In this document: positions 34,650 to 44,167 of the stretch, piece by piece
Numbering within the stretch: position 1 is the first letter of the stretch
Layout: the number at the start of each line of letters is the position of its first letter
Assembly: GCF_947507565.1 (NCBI RefSeq)
Contig: NC_089182.1
Span: 744,001-808,000, forward strand
Direction: 5' to 3'
Source of the DNA: Oscarella lobularis
Lineage: Eukaryota > Porifera > Homoscleromorpha > Homosclerophorida > Oscarellidae
Length of the DNA stretch: 64,000 bases
The notes under the pieces: model-generated
What the model was told of the DNA's origin: nothing
Databases searched by the model: none
The model's input: the letters and a program-made list of their open reading frames with translations, nothing else
Made by a program: the position numbers and the translations under genes

Positions 34650-35150
34650 TCAAGCTTTCTTCTTTCGCTTCGGCTCCGGCGCATGAGGATTTTCGCTGTC
34701 GTAGAACGCCTTGAGAAGGCTCACAGCGCGCTCGGCCATTTCTCCGCCGCGGCACTCGAGCGGAGGAAGACTGGCGCGAGATTTGGTGACGTACGGCGTC
34801 GTGTGCACGTCCATAACCGAGCCGCAGCCGCCAAATCGCTCATTCGCGCATCCGTATACGATTCTGCGTAGGCCGACAGTGCGCAGCGCTGCGGAACACA
34901 TTATGCACGGTTCGACGGTGACGAAAAGGACGGATTTCTCGAGAACAGTCTGGCGCTGGATGCTATTTCTATCGCACCACCTGTAGAGAGCGTCAAGAGC
35001 GACTAGTTCAGCGTGTCTGGTCGCGTTTTTCGTCACATTCACTTCGTTGCTGCCTTGCGCTATTTCTTTTCCTTCGAATTCGATGATGCATCCAACAGGT
35101 ACCTCACTCCGTTCTTGGGACTCTCGTGCCACCGCTAACGCTCTCTCCAT
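34650..35150 (-). CDS. ADAT2: ADAT2, tRNA adenosine-34 deaminase catalytic subunit
   Basis: Catalytic subunit of the ADAT2/ADAT3 enzyme that makes inosine at the wobble position of tRNAs. Single exon, ATG 35150 to TGA 34650, 166 residues. Seen: VPVGC near the start, the zinc/catalytic motif RHAELVA (Glu as proton shuttle), the EPCIMC zinc ligands, VYGCANERFGGCGSV, and a Lys/Arg-rich C-terminus that in known ADAT2 helps bind tRNA. Length is close to the family's, though the N-terminus is about 20 residues shorter than the human one. Head to head with D-serine dehydratase, 75 bases between start codons. Confidence 0.94.
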   Translation of the reverse strand: MERALAVARESQERSEVPVGCIIEFEGKEIAQGSNEVNVTKNATRHAELVALDALYRWCDRNSIQRQTVLEKSVLFVTVEPCIMCSAALRTVGLRRIVYGCANERFGGCGSVMDVHTTPYVTKSRASLPPLECRGGEMAERAVSLLKAFYDSENPHAPEPKRKKKA

Positions 35151-35225
35151 GCCTCGAAAATTGAACCACGGATTATAGAGATTGAACGACTCTTTGCTTC
35201 AGGCCCGGATTTTCAACCCGTATAA

Positions 35226-36755
35226 ATGGCTCGCCCTCTCCATAGATGTTCTCTCGCAGCGCTTCCGTGGACGCGAGACGAATCGTTCACTCCGCGACAT
35301 GTTTCGTCTCTGCAAACTCCCGCATTTCTCGTCGACCTTCCGACTCTAAAGCTAAACTGCCAGACGATGATCGAGCGCTGCACTCGAGCGGGAGTCAATT
35401 TACGTCCCCACATGAAAACGGCGAAGACCTGGTGCACCAAACGCATAGCATAACCCGAATAGGATCAACTGTAATCGTCTATGCAGGGAGGCCGGCTTCT
35501 ACATGACAAACGAAACGAGGCGCCGCATAACGGTCTCGACGGTCGGCGAAGCGTCGTTTTTCGCCGAAGGCGGCTTCGACGACATTCTCCTCGCTTTTCC
35601 CATGACGAAGAACAAGCTGAAACCCGTTGCCGAGCTCATGCAGCAACTCGAGCAAGTCCACATCGTCGTCGATAGCAAGGAGGCGGTGAAGGCAATCAAG
35701 GACTTTGACGGAAAGCTACCGGTTGGTCGCAAGTGGTCCGTTCTCGTCATTGTCGACGTCGGATATGGAAGACGTACGGTAGACTCTCAGTGATATTTTT
35801 CAATGGAATTCCTTAGATGCAACGGTGTTTGATTGATGTTCTGCTTTAGTTGGCGTTCCTATAGCTGATAGTGCGGGCATTCTGGAGTTGATACGAGATA
35901 TGGTGGACTGCGAGAATATTCAATTTTCCGGACTGTATACTCACACCGGACAAGCGTATGACGCTCGTGAAAGCGGTCAAGTGCAAAAGCTTTTGTCGCA
36001 AACCGTGGAGTCAATATCTGACTTGGCTAAAACGTCTCTACAGCGTAACTCAACACGCACAAGAAATTACGATTTTCTTTAGAATTCGAGCCAGTGGTAT
36101 TGATTGTCCAATCGTTAGTATTGGATCAACACCAACGTGCTCAGTAGCGAAAAACGATCTTGGTGCTGTGACGGAAATTCACCCAGGAAACTACATCTTT
36201 TATGGTAGAGCCAAGCTTATATTTTTATGTTAGTGTACTGTATCATCTTTGTGTTCAGACTGGGAGCAAAGGCTAATTGGCTCTTGCACTGAGTCCGAGA
36301 TTGCGTGTACCGTTCAAGTCACTGTAATGAGTCACTATCCGAGCAAAGGGCACATGGTGATAGACTCGGGTTGGACTGGAATGAGCCTGGACAAAGACAA
36401 AAACGAAACCGGATTTGGAGCAGTTGTACGAGAAACAGATTTAGAGTGAGATATAATTAGCCAAGATGTCTTTATTTTTTTTACGTTGTTATGGCTTGTT
36501 TAGACTCTTTTCTATGTCTCAAGAGGTGGGAAAAGTCAGATCAAAGTCAGGCTCTTTGAACTACGAGAAGTATCCTATAGGAAGCTCGCTGTGGCTATAT
36601 CCCTATCATGTAAGTCTCTTTTGGGTCAGGTTGGGATTGCTACTAACTCTCACGTTTTGCTATAGTCTTGTGCGACGGCCTATCATCATCCTAGTTATTT
36701 TATTTGTGATGGTGAGATGGTTATTGATGAATGGATTCCTCACAGAGGATGGTAG
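35226..36755 (+). CDS. D-serine dehydratase-like, PLP fold-III enzyme
   Basis: Zinc- and PLP-dependent enzyme family (DSD1/D-threonine aldolase) that converts D-serine to pyruvate and ammonia. Exon 1 is 35226..35431 and exon 2 starts at 35487; about four more exons follow. Seen: TPAFLVDLPTLKLN, the PLP lysine motif RPHMKTAKT, FDDILLAFPMTKNKL, VIVDVGYGR, YTHTGQAYD, GSTPTC, HPGNYIFYD, and the C-terminal zinc site HSCATAYHHPSYFICDGEMV followed by WIPHRGW and TAG at 36753. A TATAAATG overlaps the start codon, so the start or the promoter is unusually placed. Many animals lack this enzyme or use serine racemase instead. Confidence 0.88.
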
Positions 36756-36843
36756 TGAGAGCAGAGTGTTCGCGTTAGGTTCATTGTAGACAAACTGTCC
36801 CGTAAACGAATTTTTGGCACTAGTTTAGTGTCAAGTGTTACTC

Positions 36844-36850
36844 TCTATAA
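36844..36850 (+). promoter_or_regulatory. TATA element of vault-RNA-like gene 1
   Basis: TATAAAT with its first base 33 bases upstream of the inferred RNA start (36877). Identical spacing recurs at the next two copies, which supports an upstream Pol III element. Confidence 0.65.
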
Positions 36851-36876
36851 ATTGACAACTCTAGAGCGGGGGTTCT

Positions 36877-36985
36877 TAGGCCGGCTTTGTCGAGTGGATA
36901 CTTCGTATTGGTTTGCAAAATAGTCCGTCACACTGTTCTAGCGGGTTCGAATCCCGCAGTCTCCACTGACGCCATCCGGCCTTTT
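36877..36985 (+). ncRNA. Vault-RNA-like Pol III gene, copy 1
   Basis: Small RNA of about 105 bases plus a T-run terminator (from 36982). It begins GGCCGGCTTTGTCGAGTGG and continues ATACTTCG, closely following the 5' end of vertebrate vault RNAs (GGCTGGCTTTAGCTCAGCGG-TTACTTCG) as I remember them. Box A is at 36881-36895 and box B GGTTCGAATCC at 36944-36954. The 3' end CCGGCC can pair with the 5' GGCCGG to close the terminal stem, as in vault RNA. Vault RNA is a component of the vault particle and regulates autophagy and stress responses in mammals. A tRNA is excluded: no cloverleaf, wrong spacing of the arms. Confidence 0.72.
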
Positions 36986-37027
36986 TTTTCTCGGTTCAAA
37001 ATTTTGCTATTGAGCAAGAGCCGTGGG

Positions 37028-37035
37028 TATAAATA
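37028..37035 (+). promoter_or_regulatory. TATA element of vault-RNA-like gene 2
   Basis: TATAAATA, first base 33 bases upstream of the second RNA start (37061). Confidence 0.65.
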
Positions 37036-37060
37036 GATACCGCTGCCATTGGAGTAACCA

Positions 37061-37159
37061 GGCCGGCTCAGTTGAGTGGATACTTCGATTCAAATAGTCT
37101 CTCACTGTTTTCAGCGGGTTCAAATCCCGCAGTCTCCACTGACGCCATCCGGCCTTTTT
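37061..37159 (+). ncRNA. Vault-RNA-like Pol III gene, copy 2
   Basis: About 94 bases (37061-37154) plus a six-T terminator. Same 5' block GGCCGGCTCAGTTGAGTGG-ATACTTCG, box B GGTTCAAATCC and identical 3' block CAGTCTCCACTGACGCC-ATCCGGCC as copy 1. The middle loop differs in sequence and length, which is how vault RNA paralogues differ in vertebrates. In box A, copy 2 has compensating-looking changes (TCAGTTGA against TTTGTCGA). Confidence 0.72.
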
Positions 37160-37258
37160 TATATTTTTCGGTTTAGAGTCGACGCACAGATACTAGAGGT
37201 CGGCGTCTTGCAGTTTTCGAAGAGCAAAAGAGTCCCTCCATTTTTCCAGACACACCAG

Positions 37259-37266
37259 TACAAATA
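37259..37266 (+). promoter_or_regulatory. Degenerate TATA element of vault-RNA-like gene 3
   Basis: TACAAATA, first base 33 bases upstream of the third RNA start (37292). Weaker than in copies 1 and 2 but at the same spacing. Confidence 0.5.
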
Positions 37267-37291
37267 CGAAACGCCATCACGAGATTCGTAA

Positions 37292-37396
37292 GGCCGGCTT
37301 AGTCGAGTGGATACTTCGTTTCACAAAACAGTTTTGGGTACTGCTTTCAAGTGGGTTCAAATCCCACAGTTTCCACTGACGCCATCCGGCCTTTTT
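37292..37396 (+). ncRNA. Vault-RNA-like Pol III gene, copy 3
   Basis: About 100 bases (37292-37391) plus a T-run. 5' block GGCCGGCTTAGTCGAGTGG-ATACTTCG, variable middle, box B GGTTCAAATCC, 3' block CCACTGACGCCATCCGGCC. The box-B stem reads GTGGG/CCCAC instead of GCGGG/CCCGC: both sides changed together, so base pairing is kept. That covariation is good evidence for a selected RNA rather than a dead repeat. Confidence 0.72.
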
Positions 37397-37700
37397 ATTT
37401 TTTCAGCCTTTTTGTTTTTTCGTATAAATTCTATATGATTAGCAAATGTACTTCGGGGGGGGAAAAGCGATGCACATACAGTAGATTCGGACCATGGACC
37501 TTGCTCTCTCGAGGCGTTCGGTTGTAAATATGAAAAGGTCCTCATGCTTACGCTAAAAGATATGGCGCATCTAATCTGGCGCATCTAGACCAGCGCATCT
37601 GGTTGTTTGTATATTTAATTAATCAATATACATTTTGCTCATTAGCGCACACCTGCGTACGCCTGCGCATACAGCTGCAACAACACGTCTGGAAGCTTCC
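37392..37700. other. Spacer between vault-RNA cluster and ERp44
   Basis: Holds three imperfect GGCGCATCT-type repeats (about 37564-37601) and AT-rich sequence. The ERp44 promoter and signal-peptide exon should lie here or just downstream, but I cannot define them. Confidence 0.4.
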
Positions 37701-37799
37701 ATGGGTTCTCCTCCACTACTGACGCTGGTACGACATTCACCGATGCCACCACATATTTCTCCAATGCGAGACGGCACTCTTTCAGATCCAAATTGCGCT

Positions 37800-39901
37800 T
37801 TTATGGTCGTCGAACGTCGACGCCGAAGCGGAGCAGATCGGATCAGCGGACTACGGAACCCTAGTCGGTACGCAGAGAGTCGCTACTCTCGTCTATCGCT
37901 TCCAACTGTGTCTAGAGCCAAAAGAATTTGCCTTCCTAAACTTTTACGCCGATTGGTGAGTGACTTTCGCGCCGAGTTCCGCTGGACAATTTTTTCGACG
38001 GGGTTTCTAGGTGCCGTTTCAGTCAGATGCTCAAGCCAATGTGGGACGAAATGGCGAATCAGATCAAAACCACCTATTCGGTGCAGAAACGCGATTTTTT
38101 ACGCAGAGGGTGCCCCAAAGAATGTGAAACGGGCACCCGAAGCTCCCAATCGAAAGTTCTAATTTTCAATTTTTTAGGATAGGGTTTTGATTGGGAAAGT
38201 CGACTGTGATCGAGAATGTAAGCTGAACGCGAGTTTTTCAAATTTCCTAATTCCTGCTTCTATAGCTGCTCTGGCTCAGAAATTTAATGTGAACAAGTAT
38301 CCCACGATGAAACTCGTTAGAAACGGAAGAGTACGTTGCCAACAGAACTCACACGTCAAGATTCAATATTAAACGTTTTCTAGATTATTCGAAAAGAATA
38401 CAGGGGCCAAGTGAGTGGACTAGACTAACGTCTTTAGAAAGACACTCTACTATTTATAATAGCGATCCGTTGAAGCATTGGTCAGCTTTGTTAACGAACA
38501 GATGAAAGAACCGCTGGAGAAACTTGAATCAATGAAAGACTTATTGGTAAAGGTGAGAGTCGATGGAAAATAGTAGACGGTAGAGAAACGTTCCTCTAGG
38601 CGAAGAAAAGGTCTGTAGTTGGATACTTTGAAAGCGAGGAGAGTGAAAACTACAGGCTCTTTAAACAGGTATAGAATATTTGATAATGAAGAGAATGACC
38701 ACGAGATGCGTGCACATAGATTTCTTCCGAGCTGAGAGATCATTGCACCTTTTTCGTTGGTTCAGGGTGAGACGCATAGAAGCAACTACTACTATACTAA
38801 TAATAGCAATTAACTGTCAGAGAGACTTTTATTGATCAAAGGCTAGCCGGTCAGGATACGATTGTCTTTAAAGATACAGGGGTTTGGCTAGAGATAGACC
38901 GAGTTTTGAATGAGGCACGTTCATTTTTTTAGTCTGATGACGTTGTCTATACTTCCGAATTGGGCAACGCTGATTTGTTGCGCGAGTGGGCGCTGTCTAA
39001 TTGCATTCCTCTCGTACGAGAAATAACGTTCGAGAACGGAGAAGTTAGTACTTTAGGGCCCGTTTTTCTTCTAGTTGATCTTCTTGTGACGTAATTAGGA
39101 ATTGACCGAGGAGGGCCTGCCTTTTTTGATTTTATTCCATGATCCCAACGACATTGCTTCGTTGAAATTATTTAAGGAGACGGTGGCACGAGAGTTGTCC
39201 CGCGAAAAAAGTATTGATTGATTGATTATAAACATTTGTATTACAGCATTAGGAGTTTCTTTCTAGATACGGTTAATTTTATTACGGCTGATGGTTATAA
39301 GTTTAGTCACCCTCTTGGGCACTTGGGAAAAACAAGCAAGGTTTACTGCAATGATTGTAGTTTTCCTCATTTTTTCAAAATGCTATTAGGATTTGCCCTT
39401 GTTGGCTATTGACAGTTTTCGGCACATGTATATCTTTCCTAACTTTGAAGACATTAAGTGAGCTGCGTTGAATGGAAGTCTGTCTTTTTTTCTCTACTTC
39501 TGTTTTCAAGGCAACCTGGACGTCTTATTCAATTTGTTGAGGATCTGAAATCTGGCAAATTGCACCGAGAATTTCATCACGGACCTGACCCAGTTCAAGA
39601 AGTAAGCATAATAATTGTAAATTCACTGTCAACTCAAACTACATAACTGTACATTCTTTTGTAGCAACCCAAAGAGGTGGAAGCAAAGCCAGATGATACT
39701 CCAGCTCCATCCAATGATGCAGCCGAGGGAGAACCCGTACAGAGAAAGCCGCAGCCAATTGAAGCAGATCATGCTGGAAGTGGCAGCGGAGCGGCACGGG
39801 CGAAGCGATCCGACGGGTCGCCGCCCGAGAGCGCGTTTAATAAAATCTTGCCTAGTAGTAATCGCTATACTCTGTTGGGTAGGCGGCACGACGAGCTTTA
39901 G
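37800..39901 (+). CDS. ERP44: ERp44, thioredoxin-family ER chaperone (5' end unresolved)
   Basis: Early-secretory-pathway chaperone that retrieves thiol-bearing clients such as Ero1 and adiponectin. Many exons. From about 37918 I read EPKEFAFLNFYADW, then after an intron CRFSQMLKPMW: the CRFS motif with a single cysteine is the ERp44 signature. Then KVDCDRE, FNVNKYPTMKLVRNGR, EYRGQ and RSVEALVSFVNEQ; the second thioredoxin-like domain from 38600; VREITFENGEELTEEGLPFLILFHDP (39025-39145), nearly identical to the human segment; IDSFRHMYIFPNFEDIK; GKLHREFHHGPDPVQE; PPESAFNKI-LPS-NRYTLL. It ends RRHDEL, a KDEL-receptor retrieval signal, at TAG 39899. The signal peptide lies upstream and I could not assign it; the start given is approximate. 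Converges on the GH35 gene. Confidence 0.88.
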
Positions 39902-40034
39902 CGCGTGCCACGTGTTAGACTTTTGGGTTGATCAAGAGCTGAGGAGGTACAAAGGTAAGCGTTTGCGTAATAAAAAAAACATGAAAAAGAGCAAGCGGGC
40001 AAATCGCAGCAAAAAGTTTCAGCCGGCTAAAAAA

Positions 40035-42409
40035 TCAATCAAGGATAGGGTGAGATGTCAATTCGACGACTTTGATAGCATTGATGTCGACAATGCCTTC
40101 TTCTTCCAACAGAATTACTGTATTGAACTAGAAAAAAAACCGAAGTCACAAGCAAAGGAGAATGCACCGAACCTCTTACCCCGTAAGTGTTCATCCATTC
40201 ACTGCCAATGTGATAGAGATGCTGCGTGGGCTTACCGCACGAACCCTCCCTGTATCGCATGTAAGGACTTCGACCGCACGGTTCCTTGCACTCGCCCGGC
40301 AATAGCCAGTATCGTCCGAGCGCGTACCCGTTCACCCAGGCAAAGCCCTTCGTCGCGCCGCTCAAATCCAACGCATAGGACGTGTTGTCACTGTCGCCAG
40401 CGCGTCGATTCGATTTTGAAATATTAACGGCGGTCTTGAGCCAAGTGACGGGACGCCCAATAGCATCCTGAGTCAAATTCTTCCAATCAACCTAAAATCA
40501 AAGCAGAAGATAAGGTACGCCTTATAGGCGACGTCTCTTTCTCTATATACCGTATTTCCCAAGTAGGTGAATATTTGCTGAGCTTCGCCAGTCAGCATCC
40601 AGGTCATATTCCAGCCGTTGGAAACGATTTCCGTGCCAGCCAACTTGATGCTATCCGTCGCGAGACCTTTCTTAAACGTCTCCATACCGCGACCGCCGTT
40701 CGCGAGACCCAAACTTGACACCAAGATGTTCAACACGTGAGAACCGGCGTTGAGAGAGCCGACGTCGAGCGATCGACTCACCCACCCGGAAACCGTCAAC
40801 TTCCCATCAATAAAAACATAAACGACTTGATCGCCGGGAGTGCTGCCCAAATCCAACGTAGCATTGGCGACAGCCGCTTTGACGTCGACCTCGGTATTAT
40901 ACCAGCAAAGCTCGGTTTGACCTCGAGTAAGGAGTAGCATCTCAACGGGAGTCTCGTTCTCCTTTGTATAAGTCCCATTGCCAACCGTCTCGCCATACCA
41001 AACCCACGGCTCCGCTTTAATTTCCACCTGCTTTGGAGACTCGTAATCGTCGTCGTTCACGTCGGACGTATTGAATTCGCTGAAGCCGTACTCGTCGACG
41101 AGAATCACCGTCTGCGGCGGAATCTTCAACGAACTGTCCCTATACTTCACTGCGACCGTCTCCGAACCGTTATAATTCGAAACGAACGCAAACGACTTTC
41201 CGTACTCGTGCACTTCGACGCCGGGTGCGAGTTTCTTGGCGACGGGCGGATCGTTCTCGAGCAAATCGCTCTCGTATCGCTTCAAGACGCCGAACAGTTT
41301 CTGAAGAAACGTGTAGCGCGGATCGTGCACGTGACCCCACGAGTCGACCATCACGTCCGGAGCGTACGCCGTTACGACGTCACGACCGGCGAGTCCCGTC
41401 GCGCCCCACGGCGTCTGATCGTACTCGACGCTTCGACCGAAATTATTCCCGCCGTGGAACATGTAGAAGTTGTGATACGTTCCGCCGTAGGCGAACCAGC
41501 GAGCGATTCCGTACGCGATGTCGGCGGAATTGCGAACGCGTTGCGCGATGCCCCACTCGTCGAACCAGCCCTGGTCTTCGGTCCACATGAGCGGCTGTTT
41601 GGGATGCTCTTTCTTTTGGTCGGACATCCAGCCGGGCGACGGCTGATTGGGATTCTTGTCGAACGTGTCTTGCCAGAATCCGTTGATCGTGCACAGTGCT
41701 GAGCCGGCGCACACGCCGTGGCACATGTTCCAGGGGACGCCCGTTTTGAGCGATTCGGCCATGTCTATTGCCCAATTGGCGTATCTTTCGCCTTGTTTTT
41801 CGTTCGGTTCGTAGCTGTATTCGTTCTCTACTTGAGCCATTATGATTGGGCCTCCGTTCGAGAAGAAGTAGGGTCGGACTCGATTCACTAAGTAGGTCAT
41901 CCACGTTTGCATTTCTCTCATGAACGGTTCGTTGTAGGTGCGAAATTCGATTCCCGGGATGTCTCGCAGCCAAATGGGAAAACCGCCGTACTGATACTCG
42001 GCACATACGTAAGGACCTATAATCAATACTCGTTAATTAATTAATTAAACTACGTCACTTAGATCTTTTATATACCGATTCTAAGCGTCACGGTGAGATT
42101 GTTCGCCTGTGCTGTCTGCAAAAATCGTTCCAAGTCGCCGCGATCGTCGAACATGTAGCGACGGAATTGCGGCTCGTGGAAGTTCCAGAAGACGTAAGTT
42201 TCGATGTTGTTGAGGCCCATTGCACTGGCGAGCTTGAATAAGCGATCCCATTCGTAGCGCGACGATCTCACGTAGTGAATTCCGCCCGAAAGGATGAGTT
42301 TGCGCGTGCCGTTGATAAGCAGAGCACGAGCATCGTACGAAACGGTAGGAGACTGAGCGCTGGCCGCCGCGAGAACGACAAGCAATGTAAAGCTAGCTAG
42401 AAAAGCCAT
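40035..42409 (-). CDS. GH35 beta-galactosidase, plant-type, secreted
   Basis: Retaining glycosidase removing terminal beta-galactose. Four exons: 42409..42076, 42016..40551, 40491..40180 and 40127..40035; 2205 bases, 734 residues, all GT-AG. Signal peptide MAFLASFTLLVVLAAASA. Seen: SGGIHYVRSSRYEWDRLFKLA, NIETYVFWNFHEP, RIGPYVCAEYQYGGFPIWL, acid/base glutamate in AQVENEY, GVPWNMCHG, nucleophile in MWTEDQGWFDEWG, and YMFHGGNNFGR. The C-terminal jelly-roll part includes FAWVNGYALGRYW and LLEEEG. The pattern GVPW.MC, CNGF-like INGFW, and WTE-x-x-x-GWF-x-x-x-G is that of plant and protist GH35 enzymes rather than animal lysosomal GLB1. Several NxT/S sites. Start codon only 54 bases from that of the divergent PXYLP1-like gene. 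Confidence 0.92.
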
Positions 42410-42463
42410 TTCTCCTCTTTGGAACAGTCACGTGCTCTTGTCCCGGATGCTAGTTTTGATTCA

Positions 42464-43845
42464 ATGCGACGAAAGACGCGAAGAGTGATTGCTATTGGGG
42501 TGGCCGCTTTATCATGTTTCTTAGTCGTGGCGTACGTTTTTTCGGAAAGCAAGACACACTCGCTAGCCGAGAATTCGCCAAGAAACGAGAAAAGCGAGCT
42601 CGTTCGACTTCTAGAGAACCACTGCAACACGGTGAACGCCTTAGAAAACATTCATCTACCCGAATCGTCGGAGGGCATACTCCAGAATGCTGAAATTCGT
42701 CAAATTCAAGTCGTTACACGTCACGGCGATCGATCGGCGATTTTCACCACGCCCATGACCCATTCCAATCGCTTTCGGTGCCCACGCGAGTCGGACTACG
42801 CGAAAACGAGCGAATCGCCGCCTCTCAGTCCGTGCCGAGCCTCGCAGCTGACTCGAACAGGATGCGAACAGCATCGAAAATTGGGAAATTTTTTCAAGCG
42901 CGCATACGGCCTCTCAAACGAGGATTTAGAATCAAAAATGAGAATTTCGTCGACCCGATATCAGAGGACGATAAAAAGTGCCGAGTGTCTCGTCAGCGGT
43001 CTCCTAGGAGACGACTCGTTCTCCCAAAGCGAAATCCATTTGACGTCTTCTGATTGTTTCGCGACGTCCGATGATACGGATACGGGCTACTTGCAGCGAT
43101 GTCCTCGACTAAATTCGATTTGGGCTCGACTGAAGTTGCAGTTGAAGTATGTAACCATGGCGACGCGATGGGACGCAATTCGACGACGCGTTGTCGACTT
43201 TGCCGGGGGACGTTCGGACTTGAGTCTGACTGCAATAGGCGATACAGTCTACACGCATTATTGCCACTTGAGAAAGTCGCTTGGCGATCCGAGCGTGACT
43301 CCATGTCTTAGCCCAGGGCACTGTTTGCTGGAGCCACTCACACTGGAAGTCGTCAAGGCTTACGACGAATGCACAACGTTTAATTATACCGAAGAGGTAG
43401 GATCGAGGAGCCAGTGCTTCAACTCTTCTTTTTTGTTTTTCTTCTTCAGGTGTCTATTCTTTTGATTCAGCCTTTGGTTTCTCAGATCGTCGCTCAAATG
43501 GAGTCGGTCGTGCTCGGCAAATCGGACATGAAATTCGTTCATTATTCCGGTCACGACGTCACGCTGATGCCGCTGCTCATTGCCTTGGGTGGCTGGAAAG
43601 GACGTCGATCGCCCTACGCGTCTCGCATTGTTTTTGAGCTGTGGCAGAAGGAGGAAGACAATGACAATTGCGAGACGTCCGAATGCCGATATCAGGTGAA
43701 AATTTTGTACAATGGTAAAGCGTTGAGTCGACGCGGTCGCGACGTGTTTTCGTTTGGGGAATTTAGAACCTGGGTCTTAGATGGCCCGCTAAGAACTGTG
43801 TCTGCGTATAGGAATGCTTGCATGACGGGTTCTTTAGAGAGATAA
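42464..43845 (+). CDS. PXYLP1-like histidine phosphatase, type II membrane
   Basis: Histidine acid phosphatase related to 2-phosphoxylose phosphatase 1, which trims phosphate from the glycosaminoglycan linker in the Golgi. Two exons, 42464..43396 and 43450..43845, 442 residues. I start at the ATG at 42464; a longer frame needs a TTG. Seen: a short basic N-terminus, one signal-anchor helix (VIAIGVAALSCFLVVAYVF), the catalytic RHGDRS motif, SPCRASQLTRTGCEQHRKLG, RISSTRYQRTIKSAECL, and the second catalytic motif YSGHDVTL. The other vertebrate relatives are acid phosphatases ACP2/ACPP; the membrane anchor favours PXYLP1. Substrate is inferred. Confidence 0.82.
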
Positions 43846-44167
43846 GGCAGCGGAAATAGATTTGCCCGTCGAAGTAGACCTCGATTTTTCAACTGACTTT
43901 CTATTAATTAATTAATTAGCTAAAACCGATGAAGTGCATTCTCGTGGGCTCTAAGGCTTCACTACAGGAACAATTCCTCGTACTGGAAGCGTTCCGCGAA
44001 AAAATGAGCATCGGAACACTCGTCACATTGACCTTTTGCGTCATTGTGTCGCATCCGGTCTTCCAGATCGCGCGCGCCGCCCCACCTCCCATAAGTTCCA
44101 CAATCCGCTATATCCCCGCTATATAGCTCACAGTGTAGCGAAAGAGTAACAATAGACAAACTGTGCC

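Noticed and set aside
36877-37391. Three tRNA genes or tRNA-derived SINEs
   Set aside because: Box A and box B are present, but no cloverleaf can be drawn, the distance between arms is too long, the terminal stem is GGCCGG/CCGGCC, and upstream TATA elements are at constant distance. Vault RNA explains all of this better.
39940-40427. Continuation of ERp44 as a long basic ORF
   Set aside because: ERp44 ends at its HDEL-type signal at 39901; the ORF beyond overlaps the antisense GH35 exons and is a shadow.
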